Shown here piece by piece: positions 26,661 through 35,253 of a DNA stretch of 64,000 nucleotides (positions within the stretch are counted from its first letter, which is position 1; the number at the start of each line of letters is the position of its first letter). Under the pieces are notes generated by a model. The model had not been told where the DNA came from, searched no databases, and saw only the letters and a list, made by a program, of their open reading frames with translations. The position numbers and the translations under genes are program-made. Source of the stretch: Leptolinea sp964446955. Its GTDB lineage: Bacteria; Chloroflexota; Anaerolineae; Anaerolineales; Anaerolineaceae. The stretch spans positions 372,001-436,000 of the forward strand of contig CAYUQJ010000001.1 of the NCBI GenBank assembly GCA_964446955.1, read 5' to 3'.

Positions 26661-27352
26661 TCGTTCATCTCATCAGGGGTGCTTGATGCTATGCGAGAGC
26701 CATCTGATAGGTCTGCAGATTGCGGATGTTCGGCGGTTTTTTGACGACTTATACGGGAGATCGTATCATATTGACGGGGGTCCATAAGATCCGGCCCCAG
26801 TACAGGAATGGGAATAGCATCCACGGGTTCTTTTCGATACCAACGGACGGATTTGATCGATTCCCCATCAATCTTTTTTTGCAATGTGATTAACCCATTG
26901 AGTAAAGCCTGAGGTGTTGGGGGGCAACCGGGAATATAGACATCTACTGGAAGAAAACGATCCACTCCGGGGACAACGTTGTATCCTTCTTTAAATGGGC
27001 CGCCTCCGTTCGCACAAGCACCCATTGAAACAACATATTTGGGTTCGGCCATTTGGTTGTACAACCGGACTATTTGAGGAACCATTTTCTTTGTAACTGT
27101 ACCGGAAACGATCATAAAATCTGCTTGACGCGGACTTGGGCGCATAACTTCCATTCCGAAGCGGGAAAGGTCATACCTGCTGGCCGCGGCGCAGATCATT
27201 TCAATGGCACAACATGCAAGACCGAACATCATGGGCCATAACGAATTTTTTCTGCTCCAATTGTAAATTCTATCCAGAGTAGTAATAGACACGTTTCCCT
27301 GAAGGTCTGGAGGAATTTCCACTCCCGGTGAGTTAAGAGTCTCTTTGTCCAT
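26657..27352 (-). CDS. nuoB: NADH-quinone oxidoreductase subunit B
   Basis: This 231-residue subunit holds the N2 cluster: adjacent Cys47-Cys48 in GLACCAIEM, Cys113 in GACANGGG and Cys143 in PGCPPTPQ. That full set marks complex I. I chose the ATG at 27352, which has a GAGAGGAAGG site; an in-frame start at 27403 would overlap the promoter. The C-terminal tail beyond about 195 is longer than usual and polar. It heads a leftward nuoB-nuoCD-nuoI operon. Confidence 0.92.
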   Translation of the reverse strand: MDKETLNSPGVEIPPDLQGNVSITTLDRIYNWSRKNSLWPMMFGLACCAIEMICAAASRYDLSRFGMEVMRPSPRQADFMIVSGTVTKKMVPQIVRLYNQMAEPKYVVSMGACANGGGPFKEGYNVVPGVDRFLPVDVYIPGCPPTPQALLNGLITLQKKIDGESIKSVRWYRKEPVDAIPIPVLGPDLMDPRQYDTISRISRQKTAEHPQSADLSDGSRIASSTPDEMNE

Positions 27353-27393
27353 TTCGTGCCTTCCTCTCAGAATTAGGAAAACCAGATGAAGTA

Positions 27394-27421
27394 ATTCTAT
27401 CATTCAGGAAAGGCATGTCAA
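27394..27421 (-). promoter_or_regulatory. Sigma-70-type promoter for nuoB-nuoCD-nuoI
   Basis: On the reverse strand TTGACA (27421-27416), a 16-base spacer and TAGAAT (27399-27394). The -35 lies five bases from the inverted repeat at 27427-27454. Confidence 0.65.
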
Positions 27422-27426
27422 GTTAT

Positions 27427-27454
27427 AATTGCGTAAAGGATAATTTACGTAATT
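27427..27454. promoter_or_regulatory. Inverted-repeat operator candidate between nuoB and the SufR-like gene
   Basis: The arms AATTGCGTAAA and TTTACGTAATT (10 of 11 pair) are spaced by six bases and end at the regulator's ATG. A TATAAT (27424-27429) just upstream would place the regulator's start inside the repeat, and the nuo -35 is adjacent on the other side. This fits autorepression and control of nuo. Confidence 0.6.
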
Positions 27455-28075
27455 ATGGATGGAAAAACAACTCAGCAAAAAATTCTTGATTCCATAATCG
27501 AATCCGGGAGAACCACTTCGCGTGATCTAAGCAAAAAATGTGGAATTGATGAGCCGACAGTTCGATACCACTTACGCAAATTAAGAAATTTGGGGTTGGT
27601 TGAAGTCATTCCTGGAAAAACCAATAATCCACAGGCTGGCAGAAGGGCTTCGATAGTTCTCCCTGTTGCGCCAGATGACGATTCAATTATTAAAGAATTG
27701 TTTTTCGTTTTGTTGAGTGACTGGGCAAAAGAACGACCATCTCCGGCGATACATCTGGCCGATCTTTTTTTGAATGATGAACATCAGATCGTTAACAACT
27801 CTGTTGAAAAGAAGATCAGAATTCGAGAATTGATCATCTGGCTAAATGAACATCATTACAACGCCATATGGGAAGCCGGGAAACACGGACCCGAAATTGT
27901 TATTAAGAGATGCCCGTACAGAACCCTTCATAATGGTTTAGATGTGTTTTGTGAAATGGATATGTGGATTATGCGAAAACTGGGCGGATTGCCATGGATC
28001 CTGAAAGAACAAATGGATCAGGAATCCATGACAGGAATCTGCCGGTTTGTTGTGAATGAAACTACTAGACGGTAA
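27455..28075 (+). CDS. SufR/ArsR-like winged-helix regulator with C-terminal cysteines
   Basis: This 206-residue regulator has an N-terminal winged helix (about 5-60; TTSRDLSKKCGIDEPTVRYH). A C-terminal domain contains RCPYRTLHNGLDVFC, with Cys153 and Cys166 spaced by 12 residues, and Cys196. SufR-type repressors use cysteines at the same C-x12-C spacing to bind a [4Fe-4S] cluster. I infer that it senses Fe-S or redox status and controls the divergent nuo genes, through the inverted repeat that abuts its start codon. Fewer cysteines than canonical SufR leave the cluster type open. Confidence 0.75.
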   Translation: MDGKTTQQKILDSIIESGRTTSRDLSKKCGIDEPTVRYHLRKLRNLGLVEVIPGKTNNPQAGRRASIVLPVAPDDDSIIKELFFVLLSDWAKERPSPAIHLADLFLNDEHQIVNNSVEKKIRIRELIIWLNEHHYNAIWEAGKHGPEIVIKRCPYRTLHNGLDVFCEMDMWIMRKLGGLPWILKEQMDQESMTGICRFVVNETTRR

Positions 28076-28087
28076 AATTGTGTAACT

Positions 28088-28891
28088 ATGATAAAACTGA
28101 GCAGCATTCCTTACTACATTAAATCAATCCGTCTACTGGCGACCGGAATAGAAAAGCCGATAAAGATTTTTCAACTAATTGGGGGGAAGCACAAGGAAAA
28201 AACGATCTGCCTGAAAAAAACGGGGTTATGTTTTTTTGTTCGAAATTTTCTGGATATTTGGTCAATCAAAGAAACATTTCTGGATGATTTTTACCATTTC
28301 GAAAATGAGGAAAAACCGCAACGAGGTTTCATTATAGATATAGGTGCGGGAATTGGAGAGTATGCCATTCAGGCAGCAGCCGCCTGCCCCCGCTGTCAGA
28401 TCTATGGATTTGAACCGTTTCCGGAATCGGTGGATTTTTTTGATCGAAACATTCACAAGAATTCCTTACCAAATGTCACAGCAATATCGGCAGCCGTTTC
28501 TTCAATTCCCGGTGAATTGGTAATCAATACGTCATCAGGGAATCCCCTTCAATTTCGAACACAAACAGATGACACATCTGGCGATCCTGTTCACACCATA
28601 CAGCTAATGGATTTTTTACACACTCACGTGATAGATGAGATAGAAATTGCGAAAATAGATTGTGAAGGAGGAGAATATGACATCCTCCTTCCCCTGTCAA
28701 AGGACGAATTGCGTAAGTTCAAGCGAATTGTCATGGAATACCACAATCATCTGACCACGCATCGCCACGTGGAGATCGTGGAAAGGCTAAAGGAAGCCGG
28801 TTTTCGTGTTCAAGAGGAGCAGAACGCCGTTCACCCCTATATTGGATACATCTATGCGCAACGTACGGATATTTCTACTGGCAAGAATTGA
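28088..28891 (+). CDS. FkbM-family SAM methyltransferase
   Basis: This 267-residue methyltransferase has SAM motif I IIDIGAGIGEYAI (about 80-92), an acidic residue after strand 2 in GFEPFPES, and the FkbM signature IDCEGGEYDIL (about 195-205). FkbM enzymes O-methylate sugars, polyketides or lipids. The N-terminal 75 residues are basic. It lies 12 bases after the SufR-like gene, likely on the same transcript, but no glycan cluster is near. The acceptor is unknown. Confidence 0.85.
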   Translation: MIKLSSIPYYIKSIRLLATGIEKPIKIFQLIGGKHKEKTICLKKTGLCFFVRNFLDIWSIKETFLDDFYHFENEEKPQRGFIIDIGAGIGEYAIQAAAACPRCQIYGFEPFPESVDFFDRNIHKNSLPNVTAISAAVSSIPGELVINTSSGNPLQFRTQTDDTSGDPVHTIQLMDFLHTHVIDEIEIAKIDCEGGEYDILLPLSKDELRKFKRIVMEYHNHLTTHRHVEIVERLKEAGFRVQEEQNAVHPYIGYIYAQRTDISTGKN

Positions 28892-28911
28892 CAACCCGCC
28901 ATATATGGGGG

Positions 28912-30414
28912 TTATTGAAGTGGAAATTGTGAAAAGTATTCACCTACGCTGCTGGATTTAAGTTCAATATTTCCATTGATTAGTTTGCCTTTGTACTCTT
29001 TCTCGCCATTAATTGCGATCCATCCGCCAAGGTTGAAGGGAATTGGTCCGCCGGTTGGGACCCATTCGCCGTTGTAGAGGCGGGCAATGTGAACGTGTCG
29101 ACCCGACGAGTTCCCGCCAGCGCAGGAAGGGTGTCCAAATTGTTCACCTTTTCTTAACATGGTTCCAACCGGTAATTGTTTGGGTAAAGATAGGTGAAGG
29201 TATTGAATAACCCATCCGGTTTGGGAAAAACCATCACCATCCAAATCTTGTAAAAGAATCCCTTCATCAGAACGTGTTATCACGCCATCAGCTACGGCAT
29301 TCACCCAGTATGGTGACGGTTCGCAACCAGGAGCAGCTGCCGGGGGCGCAAAATCAACGGCTGCGAAAGGATAACCCGTACCCCACGGCGAATGAGGGCC
29401 ACCTGTGTAAGCCCACTTCAATCCTGGTTGAAGTGGGAAAACCAATTCTGGTTGCACCAAATTTTCTGGGAAAATAGGATTTTCCCGATCAATATTCCAG
29501 TTGATTTCACCAAATAGTGATTTGTAAACATGTAAATAGCCAGTTTCGGAAATTGCAGAAGTCAGTTCTTCACCTGAAAGAAAACGCGAAAAGTAGTAAT
29601 AAAAAGCAACTGACCCGGCATTGGACTGAGGATTGGGATCAATCCGGTTTCCGTTTGTATCTGTAAAGGTTACTTGCGAACCTTCACGCCATCCGTAATA
29701 ACCGTTATTAAGTACATTTGCTGCCCAGGAAAGATGTTTTACCAGAGTCTTTCGGGTTGGTTCGGTGCATCCAAGTGAGAATGACGATGGAACTGTTGGA
29801 TCTGAAAGAGCCTTTAATTGAAATTCCAATAACGCTAATAAAACCCTTGGAGAAATGGAATAATTTCTAGCTGTACTAATCAGAATTTCTGAGCCTGTTA
29901 TACGTCTGCCGTTGGATGTTTCGACAAAATGAGACAGCCAACCGGGATATTGGGAAATAAACGATTCCGAATCAAAATCCGCCTGTGTCAGACCGAAAAT
30001 GTAATAATTATCCGGGACAATCTGTATCAGGGGTGACCAATCAGGTTGTTTTCCCAGGTTTAATATGATTAAGGCGCCCGGTTGTAATGTCGACGAGTAG
30101 TCAACTTCCAACATCTGTAAATCCTGGGAGAGAATTTCACTGGTTGAAATGTTGAAACGGGAGGCTAGCGCTGAAACTGTGTCTCCCGATTGTACAGAAT
30201 ATGGAAAGTGGTTTTCAGGAATGGATAGATTTACTATGGCCACTTCCGGTTCGATGTTAACAACCTGCTGCCGCGCCGCGGCGGTCGCTGTTAAAATCGG
30301 CGCAATGCCTGTGTATGGTTTACTCAAGGGAAAATTGCAAGCTGCAGACAAAAAGAATACTACTGTACCAAGGATTGCAATCCTATTTTTTCGAAGAGTC
30401 TTATGGTTATTCAT
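28912..30414 (-). CDS. Lipoprotein with LysM and M23 (LytM) peptidase-like domains
   Basis: This 500-residue envelope protein starts with a lipoprotein signal (FFLSAAC). A LysM peptidoglycan-binding domain follows (about 75-125; YSVQSGDTVSALASRF), then a helical middle region, then an M23-like domain (about 320-490). HLS and GRHVHIARL supply the usual later metal ligands. The first HxxxD reads FAAVD, so the first ligand may instead be the His in GGPHSPWG, or the domain is inactive. I chose the ATG at 30414, which has a GAGG site; the one at 30441 has none. It probably trims or binds cell-wall peptides outside the cell. Confidence 0.82.
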   Translation of the reverse strand: MNNHKTLRKNRIAILGTVVFFLSAACNFPLSKPYTGIAPILTATAAARQQVVNIEPEVAIVNLSIPENHFPYSVQSGDTVSALASRFNISTSEILSQDLQMLEVDYSSTLQPGALIILNLGKQPDWSPLIQIVPDNYYIFGLTQADFDSESFISQYPGWLSHFVETSNGRRITGSEILISTARNYSISPRVLLALLEFQLKALSDPTVPSSFSLGCTEPTRKTLVKHLSWAANVLNNGYYGWREGSQVTFTDTNGNRIDPNPQSNAGSVAFYYYFSRFLSGEELTSAISETGYLHVYKSLFGEINWNIDRENPIFPENLVQPELVFPLQPGLKWAYTGGPHSPWGTGYPFAAVDFAPPAAAPGCEPSPYWVNAVADGVITRSDEGILLQDLDGDGFSQTGWVIQYLHLSLPKQLPVGTMLRKGEQFGHPSCAGGNSSGRHVHIARLYNGEWVPTGGPIPFNLGGWIAINGEKEYKGKLINGNIELKSSSVGEYFSQFPLQ

Positions 30415-30478
30415 TTGGATAGCCTCATTATTAGTACCCATTATATATATTGTCGTAACGCGGCAGTGTGTAATGAGT

Positions 30479-30508
30479 AAAGACCGTCGCCCAATGGCAA
30501 CGGTCTTT
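30479..30508. terminator. Hairpin terminator downstream of glmS
   Basis: The arms AAAGACCGT and ACGGTCTTT enclose an inner GCC-CAAT-GGC stem. The longer U-run (seven T) is on the plus strand; on the glmS strand it is only TTT. It may work in both directions. Confidence 0.55.
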
Positions 30509-30542
30509 TTTTAACATTCTTGTAAAACACTGATTAGACTTT

Positions 30543-32387
30543 TTATTCAACTGTGACGGATTTTGCCAGGTTCCTGGGTTGATCGACATCAAGGCCACGA
30601 ATGGCGGCAATGTGATAAGCCAGTATTTGCAATGGTATAACCGATAGAACCGGACTCAACATCCAGGGAATAGCCGGGATCCATAGGCAATAATCCGCAT
30701 GCTTTTCGACATTTTTATCCCCTTCTGTGGCTACCGCGATCACCTTCCCGCCCCGGGCTTTTGCCTGTTCGATCTGGCTTGCCATCTTCTCGTACCAGGG
30801 ATCATTGGGCGCCAACGCGATCACCGGCATTTCCTTGTCAATTAACGCGATAGGTCCATGTTTCATCTCGCCGGCAGGATAACCTTCGGCGTGTATGTAG
30901 GAAATTTCTTTCAACTTAAGCGCACCTTCATAGGCTATGGGCATGTTTATGCCACGTCCGAGATAGAGCGCGTTTTTGGAATCCTTCATTTCATTAGCCA
31001 ATTCAGCCACTTCATGTTCACGTTCCAGGCACCTTCCGGCAAGGTCGGGAACCAGCCGAAGATCATTGACTAATTTCTTCCTCTGGTCAACAGGTAACGT
31101 TCCGCGCAGATCGGCCAATAGTATGGCCAACATATAAAGATCGACAAGTGGCGCTGTAAATGCTTTTGTGGAAGCCACACCAATCTCTGGGCCAACCTGC
31201 ATGGATATATATCCATCTGCAACCCTCATCGCCTGGGAACCAATTGCGTTAACGATAGACCAGGTAGTTGCGCCTTTTAAGCGGCCTTCTTCCATCGCGG
31301 CCAGTGTATCGGCAGTCTCGCCGGATTGACTGATTGCCAATACAACCGTTCCGGGTTGAATAATGGGATCGCGGTATCGGAATTCTGAAGCTATATCCAC
31401 ATCAACTGGAATACGGGCAATTCGTTCAATTAAAATCTTACCCACCATTCCAGCGTGAGCGGCAGTACCACAAGCCGTAATGATGATCTTACTGATCTTG
31501 CGAGCTGATTCAGCCGTGAGGTTTAACTGGGGTAATTGAATGATACCTTTTTCAAAGTCCACCCGGCCTGCCAGAGTATCTGTCAAGCTGCGGACCTGTT
31601 CATGAATCTCTTTTTGCATAAAATGACGGTATTCGCCTTTTTCCGCTGCGACTGGATCCCAATTGATGGTCTGTATGGATGGAGTTACGGGTTTTCCATC
31701 AATGGTTTTGATGGTAACCCCCTGCCGGGATATGACAGCCATCTGGCGGGATTCAAGGAAGGTCATCCGGTGAGTCTGGTCGAGTATCGCGGGGATATCT
31801 GACGCGACAAACATTTCATTTTCACCATACCCGATGACCACACCACCGGCATTCCCGATGCGCGCGGCAATGATTTTGTCCGGCTCTTCCGCGGAAAGGA
31901 CAACGATCCCATGTGCACCGCGAATCTGCTGTAACGTTTTCAGCACAGCTTCTTCAAGATTACCGGTCTTTGAGATATAGCGTTCGATAAGATGAACGAT
32001 GGTCTCAGTGTCTGTGTCTGAGTTAAACTTAACGCCTTCAGAGGCCAGTTCTTCATGTAATTCCTGGTAGTTCTCTACAATCCCATTATGAACGATGACA
32101 ACTCGACCGGTAGCGCCGGTGTGTGGATGAGCATTCCGGGCGTTTGGTTCTCCATGCGTAGCCCAACGGGTATGACCGATGCCAATTGACCCGGTAAGCG
32201 GTTCGCGTGAAACCAGATTGCACAGATTATCCAGTTTTCCAGCATCCCGCCGGACTTCGATTTTTTTATCATTGTCTAATATGGCGATTCCAGCGGAATC
32301 GTAGCCCCGATATTCCAATTTTCGTAAACCGTTCAGAATAATCGGTGTGGCATCTTTACCACCGATGTAACCAACAATACCGCACAT
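30543..32387 (-). CDS. glmS: Glutamine-fructose-6-phosphate aminotransferase
   Basis: This 614-residue enzyme makes glucosamine-6-phosphate from fructose-6-phosphate and glutamine, the first step of amino-sugar and peptidoglycan supply. The N-terminal Cys2 nucleophile (MCGIVGYIG) and HTRWATHG belong to the glutaminase domain. Two SIS domains follow, with CGTAAHAG, SQSGETADT and the C-terminal motif PRNLAKSVTVE. Length and all motifs are standard. A TTGGAGG site precedes the ATG. The leader carries a probable glmS ribozyme, so the product likely feeds back on its own mRNA. Confidence 0.96.
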   Translation of the reverse strand: MCGIVGYIGGKDATPIILNGLRKLEYRGYDSAGIAILDNDKKIEVRRDAGKLDNLCNLVSREPLTGSIGIGHTRWATHGEPNARNAHPHTGATGRVVIVHNGIVENYQELHEELASEGVKFNSDTDTETIVHLIERYISKTGNLEEAVLKTLQQIRGAHGIVVLSAEEPDKIIAARIGNAGGVVIGYGENEMFVASDIPAILDQTHRMTFLESRQMAVISRQGVTIKTIDGKPVTPSIQTINWDPVAAEKGEYRHFMQKEIHEQVRSLTDTLAGRVDFEKGIIQLPQLNLTAESARKISKIIITACGTAAHAGMVGKILIERIARIPVDVDIASEFRYRDPIIQPGTVVLAISQSGETADTLAAMEEGRLKGATTWSIVNAIGSQAMRVADGYISMQVGPEIGVASTKAFTAPLVDLYMLAILLADLRGTLPVDQRKKLVNDLRLVPDLAGRCLEREHEVAELANEMKDSKNALYLGRGINMPIAYEGALKLKEISYIHAEGYPAGEMKHGPIALIDKEMPVIALAPNDPWYEKMASQIEQAKARGGKVIAVATEGDKNVEKHADYCLWIPAIPWMLSPVLSVIPLQILAYHIAAIRGLDVDQPRNLAKSVTVE

Positions 32388-32489
32388 AGTTTTCCTCCAA
32401 ATGAGAATCGTATGGTGTTAGGGCAGCATCGTCTCATCTGATAGATGTGACAGCTTTGCTGCGGACGGATAATAAAATTTTATATAAGG

Positions 32490-32640
32490 GAAATCAGAAT
32501 TTCTTCTGGAGGGCATCCGCTGATCTGTCGATTTTCCCGGTTTTACCGGTTAACTTCATCTCGCGATGAAGAACCCTCATCCTCGTCACCTGCCAGTTAT
32601 TGTTTCCCCGAATCCGTAGGCAGGCCATGCGCTTGTTATT
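32490..32640 (-). promoter_or_regulatory. glmS ribozyme candidate in the glmS leader
   Basis: Read on the reverse strand, the leader has the cleavage-site context AAGCGC (cleavage expected between 32633 and 32632), then paired GGCCTGCC...GGCAGG. The invariant GGTGACGAGGATGAGGGTT core follows, then AUCGA, then GCGGATGCCCTCC closing the GAGGG stem, then a CAGAA/TTCTG hairpin. This order matches the glmS self-cleaving ribozyme that responds to glucosamine-6-phosphate. An extra pair of hairpins sits inside the core compared with the common form. The rest of the 354-base gap (32388-32741) holds glmS leader sequence and promoters; TATAAT boxes are seen on the reverse strand at 32691-32696 and on the plus strand at 32719-32724. 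Confidence 0.75.
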
Positions 32641-32741
32641 TCCCGAATGATTATGTTTTATCTATCTTATAGGCACCTCCATTCATCCGCATTATACCTG
32701 AATAATTGGAAAATTCTTTATAATTATAAATGGAGGTAATT

Positions 32742-32942
32742 ATGATATTAGTTGCCGAAATAAAAACTGGTGATGGAACTGTAGTAAACCTGTTGACTTT
32801 ACCGCCGAAGGAATTTAAGACCGGATCCAAAGGGTTTTATGCAAACGGGAAAATGGAATTGGAGGGAAAACGGTATCAAATCCAGATCCAGATGGTTGAA
32901 ATCGGAAGTAAGAAACAGACTGAGGAAGAAGAAAAAGTGTAG
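32742..32942 (+). CDS. Small conserved-looking protein, unknown function
   Basis: I do not recognise this 66-residue protein. It begins MILVAEIKTGDG and is rich in beta-type residues with a charged Lys/Glu tail. The ATG at 32742 is right because GGAGG at 32732-32736 serves it; the upstream ATG at 32730 is part of that site. A TATAAT lies at 32719-32724 and a terminator follows, so it is probably a single-gene transcript. No signal or membrane segment is seen. Confidence 0.7.
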   Translation: MILVAEIKTGDGTVVNLLTLPPKEFKTGSKGFYANGKMELEGKRYQIQIQMVEIGSKKQTEEEEKV

Positions 32943-32949
32943 TAGAAAA

Positions 32950-32970
32950 AAACCGGGGCTAACCCGGTTT
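32950..32970. terminator. Bidirectional intrinsic terminator
   Basis: The stem AAACCGGG/CCCGGTTT encloses loop GCTAA, with a T-run on the right and an A-run on the left. It serves the small gene and the convergent typA. Confidence 0.85.
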
Positions 32971-32974
32971 TTCT

Positions 32975-34828
32975 TTACATAATCTCTTCTTTTGCTCTCT
33001 TAGTCTGTTTGCCACGGTCATCCGTGTTCAAAATCCGCTTGCGGATCCGGAAGGCAACCGGGGTTACCTCTAGTAATTCGTCTTCTTCCAGATATTCAAT
33101 CGCTTCATCAATACTCATATTGCGTGGTGGAGTCAGCCGGATTTCGATATCTTTATTTGCAGAGCGCATGTTGGTCAGGTGTTTCTTTTTGCATACATTG
33201 ACAGTTAGATCACCGGGTTGAGCGCGTTCACCAACCACCATTCCTTCATACACATCGAGCCCGGGGCCGACAAACAATGTTCCGCGTTCCTCCGCATTTT
33301 TGAGGCCATATGTTGTGGTCAAACCAGAATCCCAGGCAACTATGGATCCCGTGGCGCGTGTTGAAAGAACACCAGTGAAAGGTCCGTACCCGTGGAATAG
33401 TGTGTTCATAATTCCGTTACCCCGTGTCGCTGTTAGAAATTGGTAGCGGAAGCCTAGTAATCCACGCGTGGGAATAATATAAGTCAGCCGGACGGTGTTT
33501 TCATTGGTGTTAATCATATCCAACATTTTTCCACGGCGTGTTCCAAGCATTTCAACAACAATACCAACGGTTTCCGGGGTGGTTTCGATATGAAGTTCCT
33601 CATATGGTTCCAATTGTCTGCCATCAGGGCCTTCTTTAAGAATGACTTCTGGTTTGGAAACCTGGAATTCATATCCTTCACGACGCATTGTTTCAATCAA
33701 AATGGCCAGATGAAGTTCACCTCTACCAGAGACAACAAATGTATCTGCGCTGTCAGTTTCATCTACCCTTAAGGCTACATTATTTCGTAATTCATTCACC
33801 AACCGCTCTCTAAGATTACGGCTGGTACTCCATTTGCCTTCTTTTCCTTTGAATGGAGAATTGTTAACCGCGAAAGTCATTTTTACGGTTGGTTCTTCCA
33901 CAAGAATTGGAGGTAACGCAATAGGGTTCAGGGCGTCTGCCAGAGTCTCGCCAATACCAATACCTTCTAGTCCGGCAATGGATATGATTTCGCCGGCACT
34001 GGCTTCTTCTATGGCAACTTTTTCCAATCCCTGGTGTGTGTAAAGATATTTAATCTTTTCTGGAACAACTTCACCATTAACCTTAATACGTGCTACTTCT
34101 TGACCGGCACGGACTTTTCCGGCAAATATACGTCCAACAGCCGTAACTCCTCGGTAATCGTCATAACCCAGGTTTGTCACCAACATTTGGAAGGGCGAGT
34201 CAATATCAACTTCGGGCGCGGGTATATGTTTGAGAATGGCTTCAAAAAGTGGTTGGAGGTCGTTTTTCAGATCCTGTGATTCACCTGCCTGCTGGGTAAT
34301 GGCATTGGCATATATAACAGGAAAATCAGCCTGTTCTTCGTTGGCACCAAGCTCGATGAAGAGATCAAATGTCGCGTTCAAAGTGCGGTCTGGTTCTGCA
34401 TCTTTACGATCCATTTTGTTGATGACCACAATGGCTTTATGTCCCATTTCAAGGGCTTTTTTCAAGACAAAGCGGGTTTGCGGCATGGGTCCTTCCGCCG
34501 CATCAACCAGAAGTAAAACCCCATCGACCATGTTCATCACGCGTTCCACCTCACCACCGAAATCGGCATGTCCGGGGGTATCAACGATATTGATTTTTAC
34601 AGGTTTACCGGTGTTAGGATCTGCAATGACAACAGATGTGTTCTTTGCAAGGATGGTAATTCCCCGTTCCCGTTCCAGGTCATTCGAATCCATGATCCGT
34701 TCAATCACCTGTTGGTTCTCGCGGAAAACTCTAGCCTGTTTTAAAAGACCATCTACTAAAGTGGTTTTTCCATGATCAACGTGAGCGATGATAGCTACGT
34801 TGCGTAAATCTTCCCTTTTAAACAGCAT
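32975..34828 (-). CDS. typA: Translational GTPase TypA/BipA
   Basis: This 617-residue ribosome-associated GTPase has G1 AHVDHGKTT, switch II DTPGHADFGGEVERV and G4 NKMDRKDAEP. EF-G-like domains follow, and then the BipA-specific C-terminal domain (about 480-600). It helps ribosome assembly and stress growth in other bacteria. I chose the ATG at 34828 (MLFKREDLRNVAIIAHVDHG), which has an AGGAAAGAGAG site; the longer frame to 34927 would run through the leader and promoter. The leader holds a hairpin with a U-rich tail. Confidence 0.94.
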   Translation of the reverse strand: MLFKREDLRNVAIIAHVDHGKTTLVDGLLKQARVFRENQQVIERIMDSNDLERERGITILAKNTSVVIADPNTGKPVKINIVDTPGHADFGGEVERVMNMVDGVLLLVDAAEGPMPQTRFVLKKALEMGHKAIVVINKMDRKDAEPDRTLNATFDLFIELGANEEQADFPVIYANAITQQAGESQDLKNDLQPLFEAILKHIPAPEVDIDSPFQMLVTNLGYDDYRGVTAVGRIFAGKVRAGQEVARIKVNGEVVPEKIKYLYTHQGLEKVAIEEASAGEIISIAGLEGIGIGETLADALNPIALPPILVEEPTVKMTFAVNNSPFKGKEGKWSTSRNLRERLVNELRNNVALRVDETDSADTFVVSGRGELHLAILIETMRREGYEFQVSKPEVILKEGPDGRQLEPYEELHIETTPETVGIVVEMLGTRRGKMLDMINTNENTVRLTYIIPTRGLLGFRYQFLTATRGNGIMNTLFHGYGPFTGVLSTRATGSIVAWDSGLTTTYGLKNAEERGTLFVGPGLDVYEGMVVGERAQPGDLTVNVCKKKHLTNMRSANKDIEIRLTPPRNMSIDEAIEYLEEDELLEVTPVAFRIRKRILNTDDRGKQTKRAKEEIM

Positions 34829-34865
34829 GTTTCTCTCTTTCCTGATTACTTGCAGACAAAATAAA

Positions 34866-34882
34866 TCGCGCCTTTGGCGCGA
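34866..34882 (-). promoter_or_regulatory. Terminator-like hairpin in the typA leader
   Basis: On the reverse strand TCGCGCC-AAA-GGCGCGA is followed by TTTATTTTGTC. It lies between a TATAAT box (34894-34889) and the typA start, so it could attenuate transcription. Confidence 0.45.
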
Positions 34883-35021
34883 CCGACAATTATATCGCTT
34901 TTCGATTAAAAAATTTGATGAAATCAATTAAGAAGTTTGTGAACTTTCTTTCTTCTTTTTTATCTTTGTTATAATGAAACAAATAAGCGGGAGCTGAGGG
35001 GGAGTACAATAGAATAATGGA

Positions 35022-35201
35022 TGCTGTTGGGAAGAGACCGGTTTTTTGGCACCGAAGGGGCAAACCAATGCTTCAGGAACATTGGCGAATCTCTCAGGTA
35101 AAAAGGACCCTACAGTAATCTCCTCTGGAAAGGGAATGTTCACCGAAGGGGCAAGTTGATCAAAAATGAACAACGAATCTCTCAGGTATGCGACAGAGAT
35201 T
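35022..35201 (+). promoter_or_regulatory. Tandem glycine riboswitch for gcvH-gcvPA-gcvPB
   Basis: Two consecutive glycine aptamers are visible. Aptamer 1 (about 35022-35116) has CACCGAAGGGGCAAACC and CGAATCTCTCAGGTAAAAAGGA inside a CTGT/ACAG outer stem. Aptamer 2 (about 35117-35201) repeats CACCGAAGGGGCAAG and CGAATCTCTCAGGTATGCGACAG inside ATCTC/GAGAT. Tandem glycine riboswitches usually turn on glycine cleavage genes when glycine is high. No clear terminator follows, so control may act on translation. A TATAAT (34970-34975) may drive it. Together with the typA leader this accounts for the 425-base gap at 34829-35253. Confidence 0.93.
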
Positions 35202-35253
35202 AACTGGAAGTACCTGTAGTACGTTAAAACCCAATTTTTTTAGGAGAATGACC

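Noticed and set aside
28889..28912. Hairpin AACCC...GGGTT between the FkbM and LysM/M23 genes as a terminator
   Set aside because: Short, imperfect stem with no U-run in either direction.
34829..34927. Upstream extension of TypA
   Set aside because: It would place 33 unrelated basic residues before the conserved start and translate the hairpin and -10 box.
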